64,000 nt of DNA from Mycobacterium paraterrae (GTDB lineage Bacteria > Actinomycetota > Actinomycetes > Mycobacteriales > Mycobacteriaceae): assembly GCF_022430545.2 (NCBI RefSeq), contig NZ_CP092488.2, positions 3,224,001-3,288,000 of the forward strand, read 5' to 3'. A program made the translations under genes and the position numbers. The notes beneath the pieces were generated by a model that ran no database searches, was not told where the DNA came from, and was given only the letters and a program-made list of their open reading frames with translations. Below, in pieces: positions 18,160 to 26,891 of the stretch; position 1 is the first letter of the stretch, and each line of letters opens with the position of its first letter.

Positions 18160-19161
18160 TTACGGATGTGGCAAATCGAGGTAGGCGATTCCCGGGCCGC
18201 CGATGCGGCCCAACCAGAGTCGTCCCGGTGTTTCCACCACCCCTGTGGCCAGTCCGAAGTCGGGATGCTGGCTGTGCAGCTGAACGACGACGTGCCCGTC
18301 GTCGGGATCGAACCCGACCACCCACACCGTCGGCTTCGGGTCGGGAAGCCAGCTGTAGGGCAGAAGCTTCCACATCCCGCGGCGAATGATCGGGGCGCGC
18401 GGGGCAAGCCATTCGCTGAGCGCATTGCGGTCCGACACCAGGGCCACCCAGATCCTGCCGTCCAGACCGGTCGAGATGTTGTCGGGATAGCCCGGTAACT
18501 CGGTGACCAACGGGGTGACCGTTCCGGTGCGGTCGCCGGTGAGCCAGAACTTCGACACCCGACATCCGGCGCTCTCGGCGAACACCACTGCCGACTCGTC
18601 GGCGGTCAGCGTGACACCGTTGGCGAAGTGCAGGTCGCCGACCAGCTCGGTGACCGTCCCGTCGACATCACGCCGGAACAGCGCGCCGGTCGGCCGTGCT
18701 TCGACGATCGAGGCCTTGTAGTACTCGTAGTAGAAGCGGCTCGTCGACTCGGTGAAAAATATTGTGCCATCCGATGATTCGACGACGTTCGAGCAGAACG
18801 TGAGCTTGCGGCCGCCGACCTCGGCGACCAGCGTTTCCAGCGCGCCGCTGACCGGGTCATAGCGCAGCAGTCCGCGGTGGCTGTCGCAGATCAGCAGACG
18901 ACCGTCGCGGGTGACGGCCAGGCCCAGCGGTCGCCCACCGGTGCTGACGACCACATGCGCCGAGCTGCCGTCAGGGCTGATCCGGACGATGCGTCCGTCC
19001 TCGACACCGGTCCAGATGTTGCCCGCGGCGTCGGCGACGACGTCTTCGGCGGCGGTGCCCGGAACGTCCACGATGTGCAGCGCCGCAGTGAGATTCGGTT
19101 CGGGCAGCGGTCTCGAGGCAGGCGGCTGCCAGCGGATCGGATCGATGGGCGGCTTAGTCAT
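18160..19161 (-). CDS. SMP-30/strictosidine-synthase-like beta-propeller protein
   Basis: Protein of 333 residues. The ATG at 19161 is preferred because GAGGAGGA ends 9 nt upstream; the GTG at 19170 would abut that site. Repeated blades are seen as GNIWTGVEDGRIVRISPDG, GLAVTRDGRLLICDSHRG and GTIFFTESTSRFYYEYYK, then HFANGVTLTADESAVVFAES. The last two segments match the strictosidine-synthase-like family, whose bacterial members are lactonases or esterases of unknown substrate. No signal peptide is obvious. It is the last gene of a MOSC-aminotransferase-propeller set on one strand. Confidence 0.82.
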   Translation of the reverse strand: MTKPPIDPIRWQPPASRPLPEPNLTAALHIVDVPGTAAEDVVADAAGNIWTGVEDGRIVRISPDGSSAHVVVSTGGRPLGLAVTRDGRLLICDSHRGLLRYDPVSGALETLVAEVGGRKLTFCSNVVESSDGTIFFTESTSRFYYEYYKASIVEARPTGALFRRDVDGTVTELVGDLHFANGVTLTADESAVVFAESAGCRVSKFWLTGDRTGTVTPLVTELPGYPDNISTGLDGRIWVALVSDRNALSEWLAPRAPIIRRGMWKLLPYSWLPDPKPTVWVVGFDPDDGHVVVQLHSQHPDFGLATGVVETPGRLWLGRIGGPGIAYLDLPHP

Positions 19162-19221
19162 CTGCGCCACTCCTCCTCATGGGCGCCGCTCATGCGGCGT
19201 CGGTTCGGGTCGCTGGCGCGC

Positions 19222-20544
19222 TCACAGGGCGTCCTTCAACACGGTTCGCAGGGTTGCCTCGATGGTGTCGAACTCGGGTTGCCCGCTGATCAGCGGCGGG
19301 GCGATGACGACCACGGGGTCGCCGCGGTCATCGGTGCGGCAGTACAGGCCTGCCGCGAATAGCGAAGAGGCGATGTGTGGCAACAGCTTTGCGGCCTCGT
19401 CCCGAGTAAACGTTTCGCGGGTGACCTGATTTTTGACCAGCTCGATCGAGTAGAAGAAGCCCTCGCCCCGGACGTCACCGACGATCGGCAGGTCGTACAG
19501 CCGCTCCAGTGTTGCGCGCAGCGCCGGAGCCTGACGCTTGACGTGGGCGTTGAGGCCTTCTCTTTCGAAGATGTCGAGATTGGCCAGCGCGACCGCCGCC
19601 GAGACTGGATGGCCGCCGAACGTGTAGCCGTGCGGGAACACCGTCGAGCCGTCGTCGAAGGGTTCGAACAGCCGGTCGCTGGCGATCATGGCGCCGATCG
19701 GCGAATACCCGGACGTCAATCCCTTGGCGCAGGTGATGATGTCAGGCTGATAGCCGAACTCGGTGCAGGCGAACATCGATCCGATCCGGCCCCAGGCGCA
19801 GATCACCTCGTCGGACACCAGCAGCACGTCGTAGTGGTCGCAGATCTCGCGGACTCGTTCGAAATAGCCGGGTGGCGGCGGGATCGAGCCGCCCGCGTTC
19901 TGCACCGGTTCGAGGAAAACCGCCGCGACAGTGTCGGGCCCTTCGAACTCGATGGCCTCGGCGATGCGATCGGCGGCCCACTGCCCAAAAGCCTTGGCGT
20001 CGGACCGCATCCACTCCGGGGCGCGGTAGAAATTGGTATTCGGCACCCGGAATCCGCCCGGGGTGAGCGGCTCGAACGGCGTCTTGTAGGCGGGCAGGCC
20101 GGTGATCGCCAGCGCGCCCTGCGGTGTGCCGTGATAGGCAACCGCACGCGAAATGACTTTGTATTTGCCCGGTTTGCCGCTGAGCTTGAAATATTGTTTG
20201 GCGAGTTTCCAGGCCGACTCGACCGCCTCGCCGCCGCCGCTGGTGAAGAAGACCCGGTTCAGGTCGCCCGGCGCGTATCCGGCGATCCGGTCGGCCAATT
20301 CGATCGCCGGCGGGGTGGCGTATCCCCACAGCGGAAAGTAGGCCAGCGTGCCGGCCTGCCGGGCGGCGGCCTCGGCCAGCTCGGCGCGGCCGTGTCCGAC
20401 CTGCACCACGAATAGACCGGACAGCCCGTCGAGATAACTCCGGCCGGCGTCGTCGTAGATGGTTACGCCGTCGCCGCGGGTGATGACCGGCGGCGCGATG
20501 TCGGGCCCGTGCTTGGCGAAATGCAGCCAGAGGTGATCACTCAT
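19222..20544 (-). CDS. Class III aminotransferase (Rv3329-like)
   Basis: Protein of 440 residues. PLP fold type I, omega-amino acid:pyruvate group. The Schiff-base lysine is Lys274 in CAKGLTSGYSPIG; the PLP Asp is in LLVSDEVICAWGR; FTSGGGEAVESAWKLAKQYF binds the cofactor phosphate. It moves an amino group from an omega-amino acid, polyamine or similar donor to pyruvate or another oxo acid in the cytoplasm; the donor is not predictable. Its ATG overlaps the MOSC stop as ATGA. Equivalent to M. tuberculosis Rv3329 by order and length. Confidence 0.92.
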   Translation of the reverse strand: MSDHLWLHFAKHGPDIAPPVITRGDGVTIYDDAGRSYLDGLSGLFVVQVGHGRAELAEAAARQAGTLAYFPLWGYATPPAIELADRIAGYAPGDLNRVFFTSGGGEAVESAWKLAKQYFKLSGKPGKYKVISRAVAYHGTPQGALAITGLPAYKTPFEPLTPGGFRVPNTNFYRAPEWMRSDAKAFGQWAADRIAEAIEFEGPDTVAAVFLEPVQNAGGSIPPPPGYFERVREICDHYDVLLVSDEVICAWGRIGSMFACTEFGYQPDIITCAKGLTSGYSPIGAMIASDRLFEPFDDGSTVFPHGYTFGGHPVSAAVALANLDIFEREGLNAHVKRQAPALRATLERLYDLPIVGDVRGEGFFYSIELVKNQVTRETFTRDEAAKLLPHIASSLFAAGLYCRTDDRGDPVVVIAPPLISGQPEFDTIEATLRTVLKDAL

Positions 20545-21197
20545 GTAACGCGTTCACGCGCAAATCTTTTCAGCTCGGCGGACAAGGCATCGGCCTGAAG
20601 CAGCGCGGGAGCCAGGCCCGGATCTTTCATCCTGGCGGTGAACGCCAGACCGATGGTGACGTCATGGTCGGGGCGGTGCTCGACTGAGATCGCGTCACCG
20701 GCGCGGACGGAGCCCGGGGACAGCACGCGGAAGTATGCGCCGGGCGCACCCCCCTCGGTGAATGTCTTGATCCAGCGGGGCCGGTCCAGGAACGACGCGA
20801 ACGTTCGGCACGGTGTACGCGGGGCGGTGACTTCCAGCAGCAGCGTGCCGGATCCAATGCGCCATCGTTCGCCGATCCGGGTCTGGGTCAGGTCGACGCC
20901 CACGGTGGTGAGATTTTCACCGAACATCCCGTTGTCGAGCGTGACGCCGAGTTGCGCTTCCCAGTTGTCGAGATCCTCGCGGGCATAGGCGTAGACGGCT
21001 TGGTCGGGTCCGCCGTGCAGCTTGGGATTGCCGATGGTGTCGCCGATCAAGCCGCTGGCATCATGCTGCGTATGGCCCGGCACACGGACCAGGACGGCGT
21101 CGTCGACGGGCTGTTTGTCGATGCCGGTCACCGGCGACAGCGCACGAGGATCGGGATTGGCGCGCGCTCGCGCCACATTGACCGACAACACATGCAC
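20541..21197 (-). CDS. MOSC domain protein
   Basis: Protein of 218 residues with a GTG start at 21197. The MOSC domain is marked by GNPKLHGGPDQAVYAYAREDLDNWE, of which HGGPDQAVYAY is the typical core, then FGENLTT, IGERWRIGSG and TAPRTPCRTFASFL. The Cys of PRTPC is the residue expected to bind sulfur or a molybdenum cofactor. It resembles the YiiM group, linked to reduction or handling of N-hydroxylated compounds, but substrates vary. It overlaps the aminotransferase by 4 nt and diverges from sigJ across 53 bp. Confidence 0.87.
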   Translation of the reverse strand: MHVLSVNVARARANPDPRALSPVTGIDKQPVDDAVLVRVPGHTQHDASGLIGDTIGNPKLHGGPDQAVYAYAREDLDNWEAQLGVTLDNGMFGENLTTVGVDLTQTRIGERWRIGSGTLLLEVTAPRTPCRTFASFLDRPRWIKTFTEGGAPGAYFRVLSPGSVRAGDAISVEHRPDHDVTIGLAFTARMKDPGLAPALLQADALSAELKRFARERVT

Positions 21198-21238
21198 TCG
21201 CCCACAATAGCGGCGACGACCGTCCGGCGATCCAGCGT

Positions 21239-21244
21239 TACGCT
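21239..21244 (+). promoter_or_regulatory. Putative -10 box of sigJ
   Basis: TACGCT ends 6 nt before the sigJ ATG, consistent with a leaderless, housekeeping-type promoter. No ECF41-type motif is seen here, so sigJ is probably not autoregulated. Confidence 0.45.
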
Positions 21245-21250
21245 CGCCCT

Positions 21251-22180
21251 ATGGCCTCCGCCCAGGTCAACGAATTCGAAGCAGCGCGGCCTCACCTCAT
21301 GTCGGTCGCCTATCGCCTCACCGGTAGCGTCGCCGACGCCGAAGACATCGTGCAGGATGCATGGCTGCGCTGGGACGCGCACGACGATGAAATCGCCGAT
21401 CCGCGTGCCTGGTTGACGACGGTCGTGAGTCGGCTCGGTCTGGACCGCCTGCGGTCGGCGGCCCACCGCAGGGAAAGCTATCTGGGTGAGTGGTTGCCGG
21501 AGCCCGTGGTGACGGGGTTCGACGGCGACGATCCGTTGTCGGTGGTGGTTGCGAACGAGGACGCGCGGTTCGCGGCGATGGTTGTGCTCGAACGGCTGTC
21601 GCCTGATCAGCGGGTGGCATTCGTCCTGCACGACGGGTTCGCGGTGCCGTTCGCCGAGATCGCCGAGGTGTTGGGCACGACGGCGGCAGCCGCTCGTCAG
21701 CTGGCGTCGCGGGCCCGTCGGGCGGTGAGCGCCGATCCGCCGCCGAAACCCGATCCTGCGCACAACGAGGTCGTGGGCAGGCTGATGGCGGCGATCACCT
21801 CCGGGGACCTGGCGGCCACTGTCGCCCTGCTGCATCCGGACGTGACGTTCACCGGTGATTCGAACAGGATGGCACCGACCGCAGCCCGGGTGATCCACGG
21901 ACCGGACAAGGTCGCACGGTTCCTATTCGGGCTCGCGAAGCGTTACGGGCCTGCCTTCATGACGTCGAGTCAGCTGGCCTTGGTCAACGGCGAACTCGGT
22001 GCCTACACCGCCGGCTCGTCCGGCGGCGACGAGTATCAGGCGATCACGCCGCGCATCACCGCGATGACAGTGCGCGACGGAAAGGTCAGCGCTCTTTGGG
22101 ATATCGCGAATCCGGAGAAGTTCACCGGCTCGCCGCTGGCGAATCCGCCCACGGGACCCGGCACGCATCGCCGGAGTTGA
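21251..22180 (+). CDS. sigJ: ECF41-type RNA polymerase sigma factor SigJ
   Basis: Protein of 309 residues. Sigma region 2 spans about residues 8-75 (LTGSVADAEDIVQDAWLRW). WLPEP at 81-85 is the linker hallmark of the ECF41 group. Region 4 is near 115-160 (LSPDQRVAFVLHDGFAVPFA). The remaining C-terminal 130 residues form a SnoaL-like domain that in this group replaces a separate anti-sigma factor and modulates activity. It directs RNA polymerase to a narrow set of promoters, normally that of a neighbouring carboxymuconolactone decarboxylase, oxidoreductase or epimerase gene. Such a gene lies convergently here and the two 3' ends overlap by 59 bp. Confidence 0.94.
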   Translation: MASAQVNEFEAARPHLMSVAYRLTGSVADAEDIVQDAWLRWDAHDDEIADPRAWLTTVVSRLGLDRLRSAAHRRESYLGEWLPEPVVTGFDGDDPLSVVVANEDARFAAMVVLERLSPDQRVAFVLHDGFAVPFAEIAEVLGTTAAAARQLASRARRAVSADPPPKPDPAHNEVVGRLMAAITSGDLAATVALLHPDVTFTGDSNRMAPTAARVIHGPDKVARFLFGLAKRYGPAFMTSSQLALVNGELGAYTAGSSGGDEYQAITPRITAMTVRDGKVSALWDIANPEKFTGSPLANPPTGPGTHRRS

Positions 22181-22718
22181 AGCCCTGCTCGGTGATGCCC
22201 AGCGCGGAATTCATTCTGGCGCGCATGTTTTCGACGCCGATCTGGTAGGTCAACTCGATCACTCCGCCGTCGCCGAAGCGCGCGCGTAGATCCGCGACCT
22301 GTTCGTCGGTGACGGTGTGTGGATCGACGGTGATCGCGTCGGCGTAGGCGACCGCGGCGCGCTCGTCGTCGGTGAAACGCGGCGAGTTCGCGTAATTGTC
22401 GATGTCCTCGAGGCGTTCGACGTCGAGCCCCTCGAGGCGCTGCAGCATTGCGCCGAAGTCGACACACCAGGAGCATCCGACAGTGCGTGCCGTCCAGAAC
22501 ACCGCCACGTCACGGACATTCGAGGGCAGCTTGCGGGACGCAGACTGCAACATGCCCTCATGCACGGCGTTGGCGACCAGCAGCCGAGGGTGGTGCGCTA
22601 CCACGGCGAACGGCTCGGGGACCTCGCCGAAGCGTCGTTTGGCGTACCGGTACATTGCGCGCACCAGCCAATTGGTGCGTTTCGGGGGCAGGGACTCGAT
22701 ACGGGTTTTCTGTGTCAT
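22122..22718 (-). CDS. Carboxymuconolactone decarboxylase family (AhpD-like) protein
   Basis: Protein of 198 residues, starting with ATG at 22718. The core motif GCSWCVDFG holds Cys82 and Cys85, a redox CxxC as in AhpD-type peroxidase partners. The helical fold is supported by VRDVAVFWTARTVG before it and FTDDERAAVAYADAI after it. The likely activity is thiol-dependent peroxidase or a related reaction, rather than true carboxymuconolactone decarboxylation. It is the typical partner of ECF41 sigma factors: an ECF41-like promoter lies directly upstream, with its -10 8 nt before the ATG. The 3' end overlaps sigJ, so the transcripts are antisense there. Confidence 0.9.
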   Translation of the reverse strand: MTQKTRIESLPPKRTNWLVRAMYRYAKRRFGEVPEPFAVVAHHPRLLVANAVHEGMLQSASRKLPSNVRDVAVFWTARTVGCSWCVDFGAMLQRLEGLDVERLEDIDNYANSPRFTDDERAAVAYADAITVDPHTVTDEQVADLRARFGDGGVIELTYQIGVENMRARMNSALGITEQGFNSGDACRVPWADSPAASR

Positions 22719-22726
22719 GCCAGTCA

Positions 22727-22753
22727 GACGAGACAGCGTGCGGATGTGTGACG
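22727..22753 (-). promoter_or_regulatory. ECF41 (SigJ)-type promoter of the CMD gene
   Basis: The reverse strand has CGTCACA (22753-22747), exactly 16 nt of spacer, then CGTC (22730-22727). The described ECF41 consensus is TGTCACA-N16-CGTC, so only the first base differs. The -10 ends 8 nt before the ATG of the decarboxylase-like gene, predicting a leaderless or nearly leaderless message. Position, spacing and the adjoining ECF41 gene agree. Confidence 0.75.
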
Positions 22754-22801
22754 GGCTGCCTCGTCAACTGCCAACACTCACCCTGCTGGGCGCGCGAGGC
22801 G

Positions 22802-23602
22802 TCAGCGAGCGAACATCAGTGCGCGCTTGACCTCTTGGATTGCCTTGGTCACCTCGATGCCGCGCGGACAGGCGTCGGTGCAGTTGAACGTGGTACGGCA
22901 ACGCCAGACGCCGTCGACCTCGTTGAGGATGTCGAGCCGCTCGGCGGCCCCCTCGTCCCGGCTGTCGAAGATGAACCGATGCGCGTTGACGATGGCCGCC
23001 GGGCCGAAGTAGCTGCCCTCGTTCCAGAACACCGGGCAACTGGTGGTGCACGCCGCGCACAGGATGCACTTGGTGGTGTCGTCGTAGCGGGCGCGGTCGG
23101 TCTGGCTTTGGATCCGTTCCCGGGTCGGGGGATTGCCGCTGGTGATCAAGTACGGCTTGACCGCGCGGTAAGCATCGAAGAACGGTTCCATGTCGACGAC
23201 CAAGTCCTTTTCCACCGGCAGCCCGCGGATCGGCTCGATCGTGATCGTGATGTCCTTCTTGGGCTTGCTGGGCAACAAGTCTCGCATCAGCAGCTTGCAG
23301 GCCAGCCGGTTGACACCGTTGATCCGCATCGCATCGGACCCGCACACCCCGTGTGCGCATGAGCGCCGAAAGGTCAGCGTCCCGTCGAGGTAGCTTTTGA
23401 CGTAGATCAGTAGGTTGAGCACTCGGTCGGTCGGCAGGCATGGCACCCGGAAGCTCTGCCACCCGCCGGAATCGGCGTATTGCTCGGGATTTTCCGGGTT
23501 GTACCGGGCGATCCGCAGCGTGACCATTACGGAGCCGTCAGGGGCCGCGGGCAGGGGAGGGCTAAGCGGGTCGCCCGCGGGGGCATCCACGACGTCAGTC
23601 AT
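22802..23602 (-). CDS. sdhB: Succinate dehydrogenase iron-sulfur subunit
   Basis: Protein of 266 residues from ATG at 23602, overlapping the sdhA stop as TGATG. It passes electrons from the flavin to quinone through three clusters. The [2Fe-2S] site is in SCAHGVCGSDAM (Cys82, Cys87, Asp90) with Cys102. The [4Fe-4S] site is CILCAACTTSCP. The [3Fe-4S] and last-cluster cysteines are in CRTTFNCTDACPRGI. It sits on the cytoplasmic side, bound to SdhC and SdhD. The frame is open upstream into sdhA, but that part is not the subunit. Confidence 0.95.
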   Translation of the reverse strand: MTDVVDAPAGDPLSPPLPAAPDGSVMVTLRIARYNPENPEQYADSGGWQSFRVPCLPTDRVLNLLIYVKSYLDGTLTFRRSCAHGVCGSDAMRINGVNRLACKLLMRDLLPSKPKKDITITIEPIRGLPVEKDLVVDMEPFFDAYRAVKPYLITSGNPPTRERIQSQTDRARYDDTTKCILCAACTTSCPVFWNEGSYFGPAAIVNAHRFIFDSRDEGAAERLDILNEVDGVWRCRTTFNCTDACPRGIEVTKAIQEVKRALMFAR

Positions 23603-25374
23603 CAGTACTTGCGCTCCTTGGGCTCGTATCGGGTCTGCACCACCGGCTTGAAGTCCAGCCGGATGTCGCTGAGCAGCTTGGTGCGTTGCGTGTCGGATCC
23701 GACGTCCTTGTACGCCATGGTGTGGCGCATGTAGTTGACGTCGTCGCGGTTCGGATAGTCCTCGCGAGCGTGGCCGCCGCGAGATTCCTTGCGGTTCAGG
23801 GCCCCAACCACGGTGACTTCGGCCAGCTCCAGCAGGAAGCCGAGTTCGATGGCTTCCAGAAGGTCGCTGTTGAAGCGCTTGCCCTTGTCGTGCACCGAGA
23901 TTCGCGAGTACCGCTCCTTGAGCGCGTGGATGTCGGTCAGCGCCTGCTTGAGGGTCTCCTCGGTGCGGAACACCGCTGCGTTGTTGTCCATCGTCTGCTG
24001 CAGCGCACCGCGGATATCGGCGACCCGCTCGTTGCCGTGCTCGGACAGAATGTCGCCCACCCAGCCGACCACCATCGTCGCCGGATTCGGCGGCATCTCC
24101 ACGAAGTCGTGCCCCTTGGCGTAGGCGGCAGCGGCGATGCCGGCCCGTCGACCGAAGACATTGATGTCCAACAACGAATTGGTGCCGAGTCGATTGGCGC
24201 CGTGCACCGAGACACACGCGCATTCACCGGCCGCGTACAGGCCCGGCACCGTGTTGGTGTTGTCCCGCAGCACCTGACCGGTGACGGTGGTCGGGATGCC
24301 ACCCATCACGTAGTGACACGTCGGGTAGACCGGCACCAGTTCCTTCACCGGGTCGACGCCGAGATAGGTGCGGGCGAATTCGGTGATGTCGGGCAGTTTG
24401 GCGTTGAGCACTTCCTCGCCGAGATGGCGGACGTCGATGTAGACGTAGTCCTTGTGCGGACCGGCGCCACGGCCTTCCAGCACCTCGCGGACCATCGAGC
24501 GGGCGACGATGTCGCGCGGAGCCAGGTCGACGATCGTCGGCGCGTAGCGCTCCATGAATCGCTCGCCTTCGCCGTTGAGCAAGCGGCCGCCCTCACCGCG
24601 CACGGCCTCGGAGATCAAGATGCCCAGCCCGGCCAGACCGGTCGGATGGAACTGGTGAAATTCCATGTCTTCCAAGGGAAGTCCCTTGCGGAACACGATG
24701 CCGATCCCGTCGCCGGTCAGCGTGTGCGCATTCGACGTGGTCTTGTACATCCGACCGGAGCCGCCGGTGGCGAGTACGACAGCCTTGGCGTGGAAGACGT
24801 GAATGTCGCCGGTGGCCAATTCATAGGCGACGACGCCGGTGGCCACCGGACCGTTCGAGGTCTCGCTGAGTACCAGGTCGAGAGCATAGAACTCGTTGAA
24901 GAACTCGACGTCGTGCTTGACGCAGTTTTGGTACAGCGTCTGCAGGATCATGTGGCCGGTACGGTCTGCGGCGTAACAGGATCTCCGCACCGGCGCCTTG
25001 CCGTGGTCGCGGGTGTGTCCGCCGAAGCGGCGCTGGTCGATGCGGCCTTCGGGGGTGCGATTGAACGGCATCCCCATTTTCTCCAGGTCGAGCACCGCGT
25101 CGATCGCTTCTTTGCACATCACCTCGACCGCGTCCTGGTCGGCGAGATAGTCGCCGCCCTTGACGGTGTCGAAGGTGTGCCATTCCCAGTTGTCGTCCTC
25201 GACGTTGGCCAGCGCCGCGCACATGCCGCCCTGGGCAGCGCCGGTGTGGCTGCGCGTCGGGTAGAGCTTCGTCAAAACCGCTGTGCGCACTCGTGGTCCG
25301 GCCTCGACAGCCGCCCGCATTCCGGCGCCGCCGGCGCCGACGATCACCACGTCGTATCGGTGTTCGCTAATCAC
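23602..25374 (-). CDS. sdhA: Succinate dehydrogenase flavoprotein subunit
   Basis: Protein of 590 residues, matching the M. tuberculosis Rv3318 length class. FAD binding starts with VVIVGAGGAGMRAAVEA. His43 in RSHTGAAQGG is the covalent flavin link. RRFGGHTRDHGKAPVRRSC and HQFHPTGLAG are substrate-site signatures, and ERYAPTIVDLAPRDIVARSM contains the catalytic Arg region. It oxidises succinate to fumarate in the TCA cycle and feeds electrons to SdhB. It lies 30 nt after sdhD and overlaps sdhB; the order C-D-A-B is one operon. Confidence 0.96.
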   Translation of the reverse strand: MISEHRYDVVIVGAGGAGMRAAVEAGPRVRTAVLTKLYPTRSHTGAAQGGMCAALANVEDDNWEWHTFDTVKGGDYLADQDAVEVMCKEAIDAVLDLEKMGMPFNRTPEGRIDQRRFGGHTRDHGKAPVRRSCYAADRTGHMILQTLYQNCVKHDVEFFNEFYALDLVLSETSNGPVATGVVAYELATGDIHVFHAKAVVLATGGSGRMYKTTSNAHTLTGDGIGIVFRKGLPLEDMEFHQFHPTGLAGLGILISEAVRGEGGRLLNGEGERFMERYAPTIVDLAPRDIVARSMVREVLEGRGAGPHKDYVYIDVRHLGEEVLNAKLPDITEFARTYLGVDPVKELVPVYPTCHYVMGGIPTTVTGQVLRDNTNTVPGLYAAGECACVSVHGANRLGTNSLLDINVFGRRAGIAAAAYAKGHDFVEMPPNPATMVVGWVGDILSEHGNERVADIRGALQQTMDNNAAVFRTEETLKQALTDIHALKERYSRISVHDKGKRFNSDLLEAIELGFLLELAEVTVVGALNRKESRGGHAREDYPNRDDVNYMRHTMAYKDVGSDTQRTKLLSDIRLDFKPVVQTRYEPKERKY

Positions 25375-25404
25375 GTGTAGTTCGCCTCACTTACCCCGAG
25401 ATGC

Positions 25405-25878
25405 TTACCTAGCTGAGATGCTGGGGTCGAACGTCAGCAGCACGTAGGTGCCGAGCACCAGCGTGAAGATCATCGACAGCACCAGCAAGCTGTTCAGCCA
25501 GAAGCGGGTGGAATCCTTGCGGCTGTAATCGTCGATGATGGTGCGTAACCCGTTGCCGCCGTGCAGTTGGGCCAGCCATAGCAACAGCAGATCCCAGGTC
25601 TGCCAGAACGGCGAATGCCAGCGTTGCGCAACGTAGTTGAAGTCGATGCGGTAGACCCCGTCTTCCCACATCAGCATGACGAACAGGTGCCCGAGCGCCA
25701 AGAACACCAACACGAGGCCGGAGAACCGCATGAACAGCCAGGCATATTTCTCGAAATTTGGCATGCCGCTGCGTCGGCGCGGCGCGCGAGGATTGTCCAG
25801 GCCGGCCGGGCGGTCGTGGCTGCGCTGGCGAACCGGTGCGACCTGGCCGCGGCCGAGCTGAAGATCGGGAGAGCTCAT
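25405..25878 (-). CDS. sdhD: Succinate dehydrogenase membrane anchor subunit
   Basis: Protein of 157 residues with three membrane helices: YAWLFMRFSGLVLVFLALGH, a middle segment around TWDLLLLWLAQLHGGNGLR, and NSLLVLSMIFTLVLGTYVLL. The histidines in LGHLFVM and LHGGNGLR are candidates for heme or quinone contacts. The N-terminus (MSSPDLQLGRGQ) extends some 13 residues beyond the M. tuberculosis protein as I recall it. The ATG at 25878 overlaps the sdhC stop as ATGA, which supports this start. With SdhC it anchors the complex in the plasma membrane and reduces menaquinone. Confidence 0.91.
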   Translation of the reverse strand: MSSPDLQLGRGQVAPVRQRSHDRPAGLDNPRAPRRRSGMPNFEKYAWLFMRFSGLVLVFLALGHLFVMLMWEDGVYRIDFNYVAQRWHSPFWQTWDLLLLWLAQLHGGNGLRTIIDDYSRKDSTRFWLNSLLVLSMIFTLVLGTYVLLTFDPSISAR

Positions 25879-26303
25879 CGGAAGTGCTCCGTCATGTGGA
25901 TGGCGACCACGACGGCGGCCGGCATGATCACCAGAATCCAGACGACCGCGATCGCCCAGAGCATCTGACGTTGATAGCGCGGACCCTGCCCCCAGAAATC
26001 GATCAGGATGACGCGGATGCCGTTGAGCGCGTGGTAGAGCACGGCGGCGACGAGTCCGAGTTCCATCAGGCCGACCAGCGGCGTCTTGTACGTCGAGATG
26101 ACTTCGTCGTAGGCCTGCGGACTGATTCGGACCAGCGCGGTGTCCAGCACGTGGATGAACAGGAAGAAGAAGACGGTGGCGCCGGTGATCCGGTGCAGGA
26201 CCCAGGACCACATTCCCGGATCGCCGCGGTAGAGCGTTCGGCGCAGACGACGTAATCCCGATGACTGTTCCGGTGGAGCCGGATTCGCGGACGTCGTCGT
26301 CAT
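25875..26303 (-). CDS. sdhC: Succinate dehydrogenase cytochrome b subunit
   Basis: Protein of 142 residues from ATG at 26303, chosen because GGGAGG lies upstream; the frame continues further but without family similarity. Signatures are GMWSWVLHRITGATVFFFLF, which includes the SdhC Ser/Arg quinone-site region, and YHALNGIRVILIDFW with the likely axial heme His. Three membrane helices are visible. It is the first gene of sdhCDAB and divergent from cdd across about 170 bp. The M. tuberculosis counterpart is Rv3316. Confidence 0.92.
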   Translation of the reverse strand: MTTTSANPAPPEQSSGLRRLRRTLYRGDPGMWSWVLHRITGATVFFFLFIHVLDTALVRISPQAYDEVISTYKTPLVGLMELGLVAAVLYHALNGIRVILIDFWGQGPRYQRQMLWAIAVVWILVIMPAAVVVAIHMTEHFR

Positions 26304-26402
26304 CAGCGCCTCCCTGGTGGCCGAGATGGATTCAATGTAGGCACATTCTCGTCTTTCCCACGGGTAATTCGTGTCTGCCCACGCTTTGGTGCACGCAGAA
26401 TC

Positions 26403-26408
26403 TAGGCT
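26403..26408 (+). promoter_or_regulatory. Putative -10 box of cdd-deoA-add
   Basis: TAGGCT fits TANNNT and would start transcription near 26415, ahead of both candidate cdd starts. No good -35 box was found. Confidence 0.35.
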
Positions 26409-26477
26409 GGTCGTGTGAGTTAGCCAACAGTGAGCGAGGTTTTTGGATGCTCTGCCAGCACCTGCGGTACCGAAACC

Positions 26478-26891
26478 GTGGCTGACGCAATCGACTGGAA
26501 GTTGCTGCGCGACAGGGCAACTCACGCGACGCAGGGCGCGTACGCGCCCTATTCAGGCTTCCCGGTCGGGGCAGCGGCACTCGTCGACGACGGTCGCGTG
26601 ATCACCGGCTGCAATGTGGAGAATGTCTCATATGGCCTAGGTCTCTGCGCGGAATGCGCCGTGGTGTGTGCGCTGCACACGACCGGCGGGGGCAGGTTGG
26701 TCGCGCTGGCATGTGTGGACGGCGGGGGAGCGCCGCTGATGCCATGCGGGCGCTGCCGCCAAGTGTTGCTGGAGCACGGCGGACCCGAGCTGCTCGTCGA
26801 CCATCCGGACGCGCCGCGGCCGCTCGGCGACCTGCTGCCCGACGCGTTCGGGCCGGCTGATCTCGACAACTACCAGCGACGCCGCCCGTGA
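26478..26891 (+). CDS. cdd: Cytidine deaminase
   Basis: Protein of 137 residues from GTG at 26478. An earlier in-frame GTG at 26430 would add 16 residues not present in the M. tuberculosis enzyme, and neither has a strong ribosome site. It deaminates cytidine and deoxycytidine to uridine forms. Zinc and catalytic residues are in LCAECAVVCAL (Cys and the proton-shuttling Glu) and MPCGRCRQVLLEHGG (two Cys). The nucleoside site is GCNVENVSYG. Its stop overlaps the deoA start as GTGA, beginning the salvage operon cdd-deoA-add. Confidence 0.93.
   Translation: MADAIDWKLLRDRATHATQGAYAPYSGFPVGAAALVDDGRVITGCNVENVSYGLGLCAECAVVCALHTTGGGRLVALACVDGGGAPLMPCGRCRQVLLEHGGPELLVDHPDAPRPLGDLLPDAFGPADLDNYQRRRP

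Noticed and set aside
23603..24223. Upstream extension of the sdhB frame
   Set aside because: It lies entirely within sdhA in another frame; SdhB starts at the ATG overlapping the sdhA stop.
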